Shown: piece after piece, positions 7,363-12,403 of the stretch
Layout of the letters: each line of letters opens with the position of its first letter
Position numbering within the stretch: the stretch's first letter is position 1
Source: UBA1764 sp045642565
GTDB lineage: Bacteria; Bacillota; Clostridia; Peptostreptococcales; Anaerovoracaceae
Direction of reading: 5' to 3'
DNA length: 12,403 bases
Assembly: GCA_045642565.1 (NCBI GenBank)
Contig: JAZUJE010000010.1
Span: 1 to 12,403, forward strand
The notes under the pieces: model-generated
What the model saw: the letters and a program-made list of their open reading frames with translations, nothing else
The model's database searches: none
Told to the model about the DNA's origin: nothing
Program-made: the position numbers and the translations under genes

Positions 7363-8070
7363 ATGTTAGAAATAAAAAATATTACATTTGAAGTAGATGG
7401 CCGAAAAATATTAGACGATATAAGTTTTAATGTTAATGACGGACAAGTTGTTTGTTTGACAGGTCCAAATGGCGGCGGAAAAACAACATTGGCAAAAACA
7501 ATTGCCGGGGTTGAGCTTCCGACAGCAGGCCATATATATTTGAATGGTGAAGACATAGCTCTTATGAATCCTACAGAAAGGGCAAAGCGCGGGGTATCTT
7601 ATGCATTTCAGCAACCGGTTAGATTTAAAGGAATCACAGTTCGCGATATGTTAAATATGGCAAAAGGTACAAAGCTTAGCGATGATGAATGCAAAGCAGC
7701 GCTCGAAAATGTAGGCCTTGCCGCTGATGCATATATCAATCGTCCGATAGACTCAAAACTTTCAGGAGGAGAAATCAAGAGAATCGAAATTGCCGGAGTT
7801 TTACTTCGCGATAGCAAGCTTGCCGTATTTGATGAACCGGAAGCCGGAATCGACCTTTGGTCTTTTAACAATTTAATTCGTGTATTCGAAGAACTTCGTG
7901 AAAGCAGAAAATGTAGCATCATCATAATTTCACATCAGGAAAGAATCTTGAAGATTGCAGATGAAATAATAATGATTCAAGCCGGAAAGCTTGGGCTTCG
8001 CGGAAATAAAAATAAAATTTTCCCAAGTCTTCTTTGTGATAAAGATTGCGATAATTGTAATGCGTTTTAG
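7363..8070 (+). CDS. sufC: SufC-like Fe-S assembly ATPase (minimal SUF system)
   Basis: This is the ABC-type ATPase that powers Fe-S cluster assembly on a SufB-type scaffold in the cytoplasm. Motifs in order are Walker A GPNGGGKTT (34-42), Q-loop FQQP (82-85), signature LSGGEIKR (133-140), Walker B KLAVFDEPE (152-160), D-loop AGID (161-164) and the H-loop histidine H191. At 235 residues it is slightly shorter than classical SufC. The signature is close to the SufC form SGGEKKR, and the immediate SufB neighbour settles the role. An unusual C-terminal tail holds C225, C229 and C232 in a C-x3-C-x2-C pattern, a possible metal or Fe-S ligand set. AAAGGA at 7351-7356 supports the ATG. A SufCB pair without SufS, SufU or SufD fits the minimal SUF (SMS) type of anaerobes and archaea. 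Confidence 0.85.
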   Translation: MLEIKNITFEVDGRKILDDISFNVNDGQVVCLTGPNGGGKTTLAKTIAGVELPTAGHIYLNGEDIALMNPTERAKRGVSYAFQQPVRFKGITVRDMLNMAKGTKLSDDECKAALENVGLAADAYINRPIDSKLSGGEIKRIEIAGVLLRDSKLAVFDEPEAGIDLWSFNNLIRVFEELRESRKCSIIIISHQERILKIADEIIMIQAGKLGLRGNKNKIFPSLLCDKDCDNCNAF

Positions 8071-8099
8071 ATCGATACAAAAATCGAAAGGTAAATTTG

Positions 8100-9029
8100 A
8101 TGAATATAGATAAAGATACAAAAGAATTACTGAATGTTGTTGCCGAGGGAATCGACCTTGACAAGTTTAAAGGCGCATTTAATATCAGATCGAACTCCGG
8201 TTGCCTTGGAAGACAATCAAGTGAAAACATTATTATAGATTCTAAGACAGATAATCCTGGGCTTGATATACATATTAAACCGGGAACAAAAGGAGAGACT
8301 TGTTTTATTCCGGCATGCGTGACAGAACCGGGACTTAACGATCTTGTTTATAACGACTTTTATGTAGGTGCAGGATCCGATGTCACCATTGTTGCCGGAT
8401 GTGGTATACATACAAGCACGGGCGAGCCTGCAAGACATAGCGGAATCCATAGATTCTTTTTAGAAGACGGGGCGCGTGTTTTGTATGAAGAAAAACATAT
8501 CGGAACAGGTGCACAAGAGACAGATAAAATTATCGACCCTCAGACTGAAATATTTTTAGGCCCTAATTCATATCTTGAGATGGATACAGTTCAACTTGGC
8601 GGTGTAAAAAAATCTATTCGCAAAACAACCGGCAAAATCGAAGAAAATGCTAAGCTTGTTATTCGTGAAAGACTTTTAACCGATCACGATGAAACTGCGG
8701 AAAGTTATTTTGAAGTTGAAATGGCCGGAAAGGGCAGTGGCGTAAATCTTATGTCTCGATCTGTTGCAAGAGGCGACAGCTATCAAAAATTCCAGAGTAA
8801 TATTATTGGTAATGTAGAATGTTCGGGACATAGCGAGTGCGATGCAATACTTGCAGACAACGGAAGAGTTGATGCTATTCCTATGCTTGTTGCAAACAGT
8901 AAAGATGCCGCATTAATCCACGAAGCGGCTATAGGTAAAATCGCCGGAGACCAAATCTTAAAATTGAGAACACTCGGCCTTAGTGAAGAAGAAGCAGAAG
9001 CTGCGATTGTAGATGGCTTCTTGAAATAA
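8100..9029 (+). CDS. sufB: SufB/SufD-family scaffold (minimal SUF system)
   Basis: This is the Fe-S scaffold partner of the adjacent SufC-like ATPase. The 309 residues are mostly a beta-helix core, much shorter than classical SufB (about 470-495). The family's core motifs are present: AGCGIHTSTGEPARHSGIH around residues 99-117, with one Cys and three His, and LIHEAAIGKIAGDQI near residue 272, whose His-Glu pair matches the conserved H-E of SufB. The C-terminus has the usual LGLSEEEAEAAIVDGFL ending. The start at ATG 8100 is preferred over TTG 8097 because GAAAGG (8086-8091) is then eight bases away. The gap after sufC is 29 bp, and a strong terminator follows. With no SufD encoded here, a SufB2C2 complex is likely; that is inference from known minimal systems. 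Confidence 0.85.
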   Translation: MNIDKDTKELLNVVAEGIDLDKFKGAFNIRSNSGCLGRQSSENIIIDSKTDNPGLDIHIKPGTKGETCFIPACVTEPGLNDLVYNDFYVGAGSDVTIVAGCGIHTSTGEPARHSGIHRFFLEDGARVLYEEKHIGTGAQETDKIIDPQTEIFLGPNSYLEMDTVQLGGVKKSIRKTTGKIEENAKLVIRERLLTDHDETAESYFEVEMAGKGSGVNLMSRSVARGDSYQKFQSNIIGNVECSGHSECDAILADNGRVDAIPMLVANSKDAALIHEAAIGKIAGDQILKLRTLGLSEEEAEAAIVDGFLK

Positions 9030-9040
9030 TATAAGAAAGC

Positions 9041-9068
9041 AAAACGCGATGCATTTGCATCGCGTTTT
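9041..9068. terminator. Bidirectional terminator between sufB and the HTH gene
   Basis: A perfect 13-bp inverted repeat pairs 9041-9053 (AAAACGCGATGCA) with 9056-9068 across a two-base centre. GC-rich CGCGATGCA arms are flanked by A4 and T4, so it works on both strands. It ends sufCB transcription and reaches the stop codon of the convergent HTH gene (9067-9069). Confidence 0.88.
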
Positions 9069-9540
9069 ATTTCTTTTCGGCTAACTTTTGATTTTGTTGA
9101 TCTACTAATCTTTCCATCCAACGAAGATGTTCTTGAAGAGAATCGATTATCATATCTTTCTTGGTATTTTGCTCTTGCAAAAAAGCTACTTCTTTAAGCT
9201 TACCTTCCATAACTCGGTTAATCTCTTCGATGATATGATTTTTGTTCTCAAGTACAAGCTTATAACCTTCTATAGTATTATAGTAAAATTCAGGTTGTTC
9301 TTTATCATCGAGGTCGGGCTGAGGAATATCTTCGTTAACTTGAAGTAATAAATGAATTATCGGTTGAACAGTACTGTAACGAAATTCCGGATTCTTGCCT
9401 GAAAGAATTCTGTCAAGAGTGCTCTCTGGTACATTGGTCATTTCAGAAAGCTTCGCTTTTGAGATTCCCATTTCTTTGCGACGGGAGTTGCACCAATCAA
9501 TAAGCTCGTGTGGATTTAAGGTCATTACATTTTTGTCCAT
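9067..9540 (-). CDS. Helix-turn-helix (XRE-like) regulator with C-terminal coiled coil
   Basis: This is a predicted cytoplasmic DNA-binding protein. Residues about 11-66 form an XRE/Cro-type helix-turn-helix; GISKAKLSEMTNVPESTLDRIL (25-46) fits the two HTH helices. Residues about 70-85 are an acidic, Pro-containing linker. Residues about 93-157 are a long charged helix rich in E, K, Q and L, likely a coiled coil for dimerisation. No enzyme or ligand domain is seen. The start is well supported by AGGAGG (complement of 9547-9552) six bases upstream. A promoter candidate on the same strand has TTGCAA (9614-9609), a 17-bp spacer and CATAAT (9591-9586). It diverges from the oxygen-defence genes and may regulate them or itself; its target cannot be read from sequence. 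Confidence 0.8.
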   Translation of the reverse strand: MDKNVMTLNPHELIDWCNSRRKEMGISKAKLSEMTNVPESTLDRILSGKNPEFRYSTVQPIIHLLLQVNEDIPQPDLDDKEQPEFYYNTIEGYKLVLENKNHIIEEINRVMEGKLKEVAFLQEQNTKKDMIIDSLQEHLRWMERLVDQQNQKLAEKK

Positions 9541-9844
9541 ATGAAGCCTCCTTACAATTTTTTTAGCTTTACTAAATTTACTAATATTATGAGTTATCCG
9601 CCTCGGCTTTGCAACAACTAATTGTGAAATTTATCACCCCAATAACGATGTATTTGGCACCATATTTGAGGCTGTTTAAGCCCCTATTGTGAATAAAAAA
9701 TTACATCGAATTTGCATACCAAAATATCGTTTATGAACCCTATTCAAAATTGTTTCGCCTTGCTATATTTATATCACAAACAGACACCGCATCTAAGCCC
9801 AGTGTCTAAGTAAAAGAGATAAAGTTTCAAAAGAGGTGAAAAAT
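9541..9844. promoter_or_regulatory. Regulatory gap between the HTH gene and desulfoferrodoxin
   Basis: No gene is supported here. The minus-strand promoter of the HTH gene lies at 9614-9586. A Crp/Fnr-like palindrome, TTGTGA-N6-TCACCC, lies at 9623-9638. A plus-strand promoter candidate for the redox genes has TTCAAA (9743-9748), a 15-bp spacer and an extended -10 TGCTATATT (9761-9769). The following leader can form a 6-bp hairpin, AGACAC (9782-9787) with GTGTCT (9802-9807), near the predicted mRNA 5' end. GAGG at 9833-9836 is the ribosome binding site of desulfoferrodoxin. Confidence 0.5.
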
Positions 9845-10222
9845 ATGATTAGTTTTTATGAATGTAAACATTGTGGAAACATAGTAATGTTTCTTAAGAG
9901 CAGCGGATTGATTCCAAGCTGCTGTGGAGAAGAGATGAGTCTGATGACATGTAATACATCAGAAGGGACAGGAGAAAAGCATCTGCCAGTGATAACTGTA
10001 AATAAGGATCGAGTAATTGTATCTGTAGGGGAAGTTGCTCATCCTATGATGGAAGAACATCACATTGATTGGATAGTGCTCGAAACAAATAAAGGAATGC
10101 ATGTTACCTATCTTACTCTGTTTGGTGGAGCTTCTGCAGGATTCACACTCCAAAAAGGTGAACACGTAATCGCAGCATACGAACATTGCAATTTACATGG
10201 ACTGTGGATGAGTGAGGCATAA
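9845..10222 (+). CDS. dfx: Desulfoferrodoxin (two-iron superoxide reductase)
   Basis: This cytoplasmic superoxide reductase turns superoxide into hydrogen peroxide without making oxygen. Counting from ATG 9845 (125 residues), the N-terminal desulforedoxin-like domain has C7, C10, C26 and C27, the C-x2-C and C-C ligands of the FeS4 centre I. The catalytic centre II ligands are all present: H46 in EKH, H66 in HPM, H72 in the H-x-I segment, and C115 and H118 in CNLHGLW. It is therefore the 2Fe (class I) type and looks intact. The length is typical. ATG 9845 is chosen over GTG 9836 because GAGG at 9833-9836 overlaps the GTG and is well spaced for the ATG. It heads a cluster with a thioredoxin and an FMN-binding protein that may supply electrons. 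Confidence 0.95.
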   Translation: MISFYECKHCGNIVMFLKSSGLIPSCCGEEMSLMTCNTSEGTGEKHLPVITVNKDRVIVSVGEVAHPMMEEHHIDWIVLETNKGMHVTYLTLFGGASAGFTLQKGEHVIAAYEHCNLHGLWMSEA

Positions 10223-10278
10223 ACTTTGGCAGGCTAAGAGGGGAAAGCCTTTGCTAAGAAATGATGAGGTGATTAGAG

Positions 10279-10536
10279 ATGATGTTAATAGAATTTTGGA
10301 AACCGGGATGCAGGTTTTGTGATCAAATTAATCCGGTAGTGGAATCGTTATCAAAAGAATTTGGCGATAAATTAAAAGTTAAAAAAGTGAATACAGAAGC
10401 ATCTCCAAATCTTGCCGGACTTTACAAGATTAAATCTGTGCCAACATTAATTCTAATGGAAGACGGAAGAGAAATCAGGCGCACAAGCGGCGCAAAAAGT
10501 CGTGGTGCTATGCTTGAGTTCTTGGGGATGGCATAA
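10279..10536 (+). CDS. Short thioredoxin-family protein with CRFC active site
   Basis: This 85-residue cytoplasmic thiol-disulfide protein has WKPGCRFC at 7-14, so the redox pair is C11-R-F-C14 instead of the common CGPC. The cis-proline loop SVPT (53-56) and the FLG end of the fold are present. It lacks the first strand and helix of the usual thioredoxin of about 105 residues, as many compact anaerobe homologues do, and no signal peptide is seen. GAGGTG (10266-10271) is seven bases before the ATG. It lies 56 bp after desulfoferrodoxin with no terminator between. It likely works in oxidative defence, for example in peroxidase or protein disulfide reduction; the partner is inferred, not seen. 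Confidence 0.85.
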   Translation: MMLIEFWKPGCRFCDQINPVVESLSKEFGDKLKVKKVNTEASPNLAGLYKIKSVPTLILMEDGREIRRTSGAKSRGAMLEFLGMA

Positions 10537-10577
10537 GTTTTGGGAAATTGTAAAAGCTTAAAAAGGGGGAAAATAAA

Positions 10578-10970
10578 ATGAGAAGGATTAATAAAAAGAT
10601 GGTTGCAATAATTGCCTTGGTGGCGGCATTTACTGCATTGGCCTTTTATGTAATCTGGCAAAACGGTCGGGAAAATCAGATCAGCAACAACGGCACAGAG
10701 AGTGTACAAGTTGTAAGTGGTAAGGCTGATGGTTTTAAGGGCGACATTAACGCTACCGTAAGTTATGAACTTGGGAAAATAATAGATCTGAAGCTTGTCG
10801 GACTTGACGAGACTAAAGAGATAGGAGGCGCCGCGCTTGAGCAGCTTGAGCTTGAGATTTTGGATAAAGGAACAACTAACGGGGTGGATGTTGTTTCCGG
10901 AGCTACCTACACAAGCGAGGGTGCCTTTGCCGCAATTGCCGATGCTATGACAAAGCTTAAAGGCAGATAA
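10578..10970 (+). CDS. Membrane-anchored FMN-binding domain protein
   Basis: Residues about 8-27 form a hydrophobic segment after a basic start (MRRINKK), an uncleaved signal anchor or signal peptide that places the rest outside the membrane. Residues about 45-128 match the FMN-binding domain shared with NqrC and RnfG. The S-G-A-T motif at 107-110 (VDVVSGATYTSEG) is where FMN is covalently attached to threonine by the ApbE flavin transferase. It is one compact domain of 130 residues in total. It follows the thioredoxin gene by 41 bp and has a run of G (10564-10568) as ribosome binding site. A role as an extracytosolic one-electron carrier fits the family; the electron donor is unknown. No apbE gene is in the window. 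Confidence 0.85.
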   Translation: MRRINKKMVAIIALVAAFTALAFYVIWQNGRENQISNNGTESVQVVSGKADGFKGDINATVSYELGKIIDLKLVGLDETKEIGGAALEQLELEILDKGTTNGVDVVSGATYTSEGAFAAIADAMTKLKGR

Positions 10971-11011
10971 TACAAATCCAGGAAAAAGACCTGTTTATAT
11001 ATATTGAAGAT

Positions 11012-11041
11012 ACCTGTGGCGAAAGCCGCAGGTGTTTTCTT
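11012..11041 (+). terminator. Rho-independent terminator after the redox cluster
   Basis: A 9-bp stem, ACCTGTGGC (11012-11020) with GCCGCAGGT (11025-11033), one G-U pair, is capped by a GAAA tetraloop (11021-11024). GTTTTCTT follows at 11034-11041. It closes the dfx-thioredoxin-FMN cluster. Confidence 0.9.
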
Positions 11042-11063
11042 GTGCAATGCATAATAAAGATTC

Positions 11064-11095
11064 TTGATATTGTAGCACAAATGTGCTACAATATC
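11064..11095 (+). promoter_or_regulatory. Promoter and 30-bp palindromic operator of the RelB-MNT/HEPN module
   Basis: Two perfect 14-bp arms, GATATTGTAGCACA (11066-11079) and TGTGCTACAATATC (11082-11095), flank a 2-bp centre. They overlie a promoter: TTGATA (11064-11069), a 17-bp spacer and TACAAT (11087-11092) with extended-10 TGC. A dimeric protein bound here would block RNA polymerase. The first domain of the downstream product is a RelB/DinJ-type DNA-binding domain, so autorepression is expected. The predicted transcript start is near 11099, at the edge of the GAGGTG ribosome binding site. Confidence 0.8.
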
Positions 11096-11111
11096 TTCGA
11101 GGTGAATGAAA

Positions 11112-11627
11112 ATGGCAAAAACAGCGACAGTTCATGTAAGGATGGATGAAAAAATAAAAAAAGAAGCGGTTGAGGTTTTAGAAAACCTTGGTATTAGTGT
11201 AGCCGATGCAATCACTATATATTTCAGGCAACTTGCTATAAAAAATGGTATTCCTTTTGAGTTGACCGCAGATAAAACTCCTCGTAATAACTTTGAACGA
11301 GTAAGTGAATATAAACGCGAAGATCTTGAAAAAGTTTTAAACGTTATACCTGAAAGCGTTGATGAACTTTGGGTGTTTGGTAGTGCTGTTACAAAGTATT
11401 GCAGACCCGACAGTGATTTAGATGTTTGCATAATCGGAGACAATATAACAAAAGAAGATCGCAAAACTTTAGCTCATGCTCCAAGATATGGAATGGATTT
11501 AATCAATGTTACACATAGTGATTTTGAAAAAGAAAGTAAGGAAAAGGGTTCCATATATAATGAGATTAAAACCAAGGGATTATTAATATATAAGAAAGGT
11601 ATTGGTATTGTAAATGGGAAAGTATAA
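11112..11627 (+). CDS. RelB/DinJ-type antitoxin domain fused to MNT minimal nucleotidyltransferase
   Basis: This is a two-domain protein. From ATG 11112, residues 1-52 match the RelB/DinJ antitoxin family: AKTATVHVRMD, then ENLGISVADAITIYFRQLAIKNGIPFEL. That is a ribbon-helix-helix DNA-binding unit. Residues about 65-168 are a minimal nucleotidyltransferase (MNT): VFGS (88-91), then exactly ten residues, then D102-L-D104, the full GS-x10-D-x-D motif, and a third acidic candidate, D129. MNT antitoxins inactivate HEPN toxins by transferring nucleotides to them. The HEPN gene overlaps the 3' end by 14 bp. ATG 11112 is preferred to ATG 11106 because GAGGTG (11099-11104) is only one base from the latter. 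The linker (about 53-64) is continuous and no frameshift is seen. Domain identity is firm; the combined function is inference. Confidence 0.9.
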   Translation: MAKTATVHVRMDEKIKKEAVEVLENLGISVADAITIYFRQLAIKNGIPFELTADKTPRNNFERVSEYKREDLEKVLNVIPESVDELWVFGSAVTKYCRPDSDLDVCIIGDNITKEDRKTLAHAPRYGMDLINVTHSDFEKESKEKGSIYNEIKTKGLLIYKKGIGIVNGKV

Positions 11628-11988
11628 AGACTTTTTAAAACTTGCGGCAAATGATTTAAAAGTTGCAAGTCTAATTTTAAATTCTGCAAATGATGAATTA
11701 ATGCAAAACAGTGCTGCATACAACTGTGAACAAGCTGTCGAGAAGATAATGAAAGCTTTGATTGTGAATGCTGGCGGAGAAGCCGGAGTTTCTCACAATA
11801 TAACACAATTATCAAAAGATTTAGATGAAAAAGGAATCGCATATCCAGAGTGGATACATGACAAAGATGATGACATTTCATCATGGGCAACAACTATTAG
11901 ATATAATGCTAATTTTAAATCAGACCATGATGAAATTGAGAAGGTTATATCTCTAACGCAACAGTGGCTAGATGCAATTAAAGAATAA
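11614..11988 (+). CDS. HEPN-domain protein, putative toxin of an MNT/HEPN module
   Basis: This 124-residue all-helical protein is of the HEPN type commonly paired with MNT proteins. Typical features are an N-terminal LAANDLKVASLIL helix (10-22), the AAYNCEQAVEKIMKAL helix (34-49), H61 before a second helical hairpin, and ATTIRYN (92-98) in the late helix where the family usually has an ARY motif. The canonical RNase motif R-x4-6-H is not present: R96 is followed by H only at 105. The toxin may therefore use another mechanism, or be inactive. The start overlaps the MNT gene by 14 bp with a weak AAGAAAGG upstream, so coupled translation is likely. The HEPN family call is firm; toxin activity is inferred from context. 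Confidence 0.85.
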   Translation: MGKYKDFLKLAANDLKVASLILNSANDELMQNSAAYNCEQAVEKIMKALIVNAGGEAGVSHNITQLSKDLDEKGIAYPEWIHDKDDDISSWATTIRYNANFKSDHDEIEKVISLTQQWLDAIKE

Positions 11989-12033
11989 CAAGAAATAAGC
12001 GGATATACGGGAAGAATCTTGTAAAATACAGAT

Positions 12034-12049
12034 TGTATACCGGTATACA
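12034..12049. promoter_or_regulatory. Perfect 16-bp palindrome, possible operator
   Basis: TGTATACCGGTATACA reads the same on both strands. It lies between the HEPN stop codon and the promoter of the SLH protein, about 38 bp upstream of that promoter's -35. It has no T-run and no loop, so it is more like a binding site for a dimeric regulator than a terminator. The regulator is unknown. Confidence 0.45.
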
Positions 12050-12086
12050 TAATATTTACATCTATGTTACACACGCTATAAAAAAA

Positions 12087-12115
12087 TTTATAAATAGCTT
12101 GCTTTTTGCTAAAAT
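12087..12115 (+). promoter_or_regulatory. Promoter of the SLH protein gene
   Basis: TTTATA (12087-12092) and TAAAAT (12110-12115) are spaced 17 bp apart, with an extended-10 TGC before the -10. The predicted start near 12122 gives a leader of about 100 nt. Confidence 0.55.
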
Positions 12116-12120
12116 ACTAC

Positions 12121-12216
12121 TTGAAGTTCTATGACTTCAATATTTTAATTCGTTCTAAGATTTCTTTTATAGAAATTTTGGAGATACGTATTTCTAAAAC
12201 TTTTTTAAAGGAGGAG
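12121..12216 (+). promoter_or_regulatory. Structured 5' leader of the SLH protein mRNA
   Basis: At the predicted mRNA 5' end, TTGAAGT (12121-12127) pairs with ACTTCAA (12134-12140), a 7-bp hairpin that could protect the transcript from decay. Downstream, AGAAAT (12171-12176) can pair with either ATTTCT at 12160-12165 or ATTTCT at 12190-12195, two mutually exclusive stems. The leader ends in a strong ribosome binding site, AAAGGAGGAG (12207-12216). It resembles no riboswitch class I know. Confidence 0.45.
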
Positions 12217-12224
12217 TTTTCAAA

Positions 12225-12403
12225 ATGAAAACACTTAAAAAAGTCCTCTCAATAGTACTTGCACTTGCAATGGTACTTGGTATGGTTGTAACAGCATCTG
12301 CTGCAACACCAAAGTATACAGATGAAACTGCAATTACTTACGAAGAGGCAGTAAAGGTTATGAGCCTTGCTGGTGTCCTTGGTGGATATCCAGACGGTTC
12401 ATT
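12225..12403 (+). CDS. Secreted S-layer homology (SLH) domain protein (3' partial)
   Basis: The first 59 codons of a longer gene are present. Residues 1 to about 26 are a classic signal peptide: two lysines near the start, a hydrophobic run rich in Leu, Val and Met, and a predicted cleavage after TASA. From about residue 35, AITYEEAVKVMSLAGVLGGYPDGS matches an SLH repeat, in which a helix is followed by the G-x-x-x-G-Y-P-D-G motif. SLH repeats bind pyruvylated secondary cell-wall polymers and anchor proteins to the cell surface. The strong ribosome binding site, extended-10 promoter and leader hairpin suggest high expression, as for a major S-layer or surface protein. The rest of the protein lies outside the window, so its full role is unknown. 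Confidence 0.88.
   Translation, partial: MKTLKKVLSIVLALAMVLGMVVTASAATPKYTDETAITYEEAVKVMSLAGVLGGYPDGS

Noticed and set aside
8783..9121. Minus-strand ORF opposite sufB and across the terminator
   Set aside because: It runs antisense to sufB motifs, reads through the strong terminator hairpin, and overlaps the HTH gene. No start signal is seen.
9782..9807. Hairpin in the desulfoferrodoxin leader as a terminator or riboswitch
   Set aside because: The stem is only 6 bp with a 14-nt loop and no T-run, and nothing nearby resembles a known aptamer.
11112..11627. RelB-MNT fusion as a frameshift or assembly artefact joining two genes
   Set aside because: The linker is in one continuous frame with ordinary codon use, the MNT part has no ribosome binding site or start codon of its own at the junction, and both domains are intact. 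This could still be tested by looking at homologues.
11474..11893. Minus-strand ORF of 139 codons opposite the MNT/HEPN overlap
   Set aside because: Its product is a low-complexity Leu/His/Ser-rich shadow of the AT-rich coding strand. Both plus-strand genes have intact family motifs.
11989..12033. CAAGA/TCTTG pairing after the HEPN gene as a terminator
   Set aside because: The stem is five base pairs with a large loop and no T-run, too weak to support.

Overview
The window looks like a chromosomal segment of an anaerobic, low-GC Clostridia-type Firmicute. The grounds are AT-rich DNA, AGGAGG-type ribosome binding sites, a two-gene minimal SUF system, superoxide reductase instead of catalase or SOD genes, and an S-layer-homology (SLH) protein at the right edge. 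I see no insertion sequence, phage gene, tRNA, rRNA or CRISPR array.

Layout. (1) Positions 1-582 hold the 3' part of an unrecognised coiled-coil protein with a C-terminal membrane anchor. (2) Positions 588-788 hold a probable 6S RNA gene with its own promoter. It is followed by a bidirectional terminator shared with the convergent queT gene. (3) queT (minus strand) is an ECF S-component for queuosine precursors, with a compact preQ1-I riboswitch over its ribosome binding site. (4) A palindromic promoter fires both ways: leftward into the riboswitch and rightward into a long co-directional cluster. (5) That cluster (1373-9029) has gaps of 4 to 55 bp. It encodes a MATE transporter fused to an RsbW-like ATPase domain, an NSS sodium symporter, an FNT-type channel, an orphan ECF S-component, the lipid II flippase MurJ, and a minimal SufC/SufB pair for Fe-S assembly. 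It ends at a strong bidirectional terminator. (6) A convergent HTH-coiled-coil regulator lies at 9067-9540. A regulatory gap of about 300 bp separates it from a redox cluster of desulfoferrodoxin, a small thioredoxin and a membrane-anchored FMN-binding protein (9845-10970), closed by a GAAA-loop terminator. (7) Positions 11064-11988 hold a toxin-antitoxin-like module: a RelB/DinJ-type DNA-binding domain fused to an MNT minimal nucleotidyltransferase, overlapping a HEPN gene. A 30-bp palindrome covers its promoter. (8) The right edge holds the start of an SLH protein with a structured leader.

How it works together. The cluster of step 5 is mostly envelope transport plus Fe-S assembly. The redox cluster is an oxygen-defence unit: SOR reduces superoxide, and the thioredoxin and flavoprotein plausibly move electrons. 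The most unusual item is the RelB-MNT fusion paired with HEPN. It seems to join two normally separate antitoxin types, DNA-binding autorepression and toxin nucleotidylation, in one polypeptide. Other notable items are the MATE-ATPase fusion, the symmetric promoter giving a probably leaderless mRNA on one side and an mRNA starting at the preQ1 aptamer on the other, and the reuse of the same 10-bp half-sites at both palindromic promoters. All functional calls rest on reading the sequence and recalled family motifs; no database search was done.
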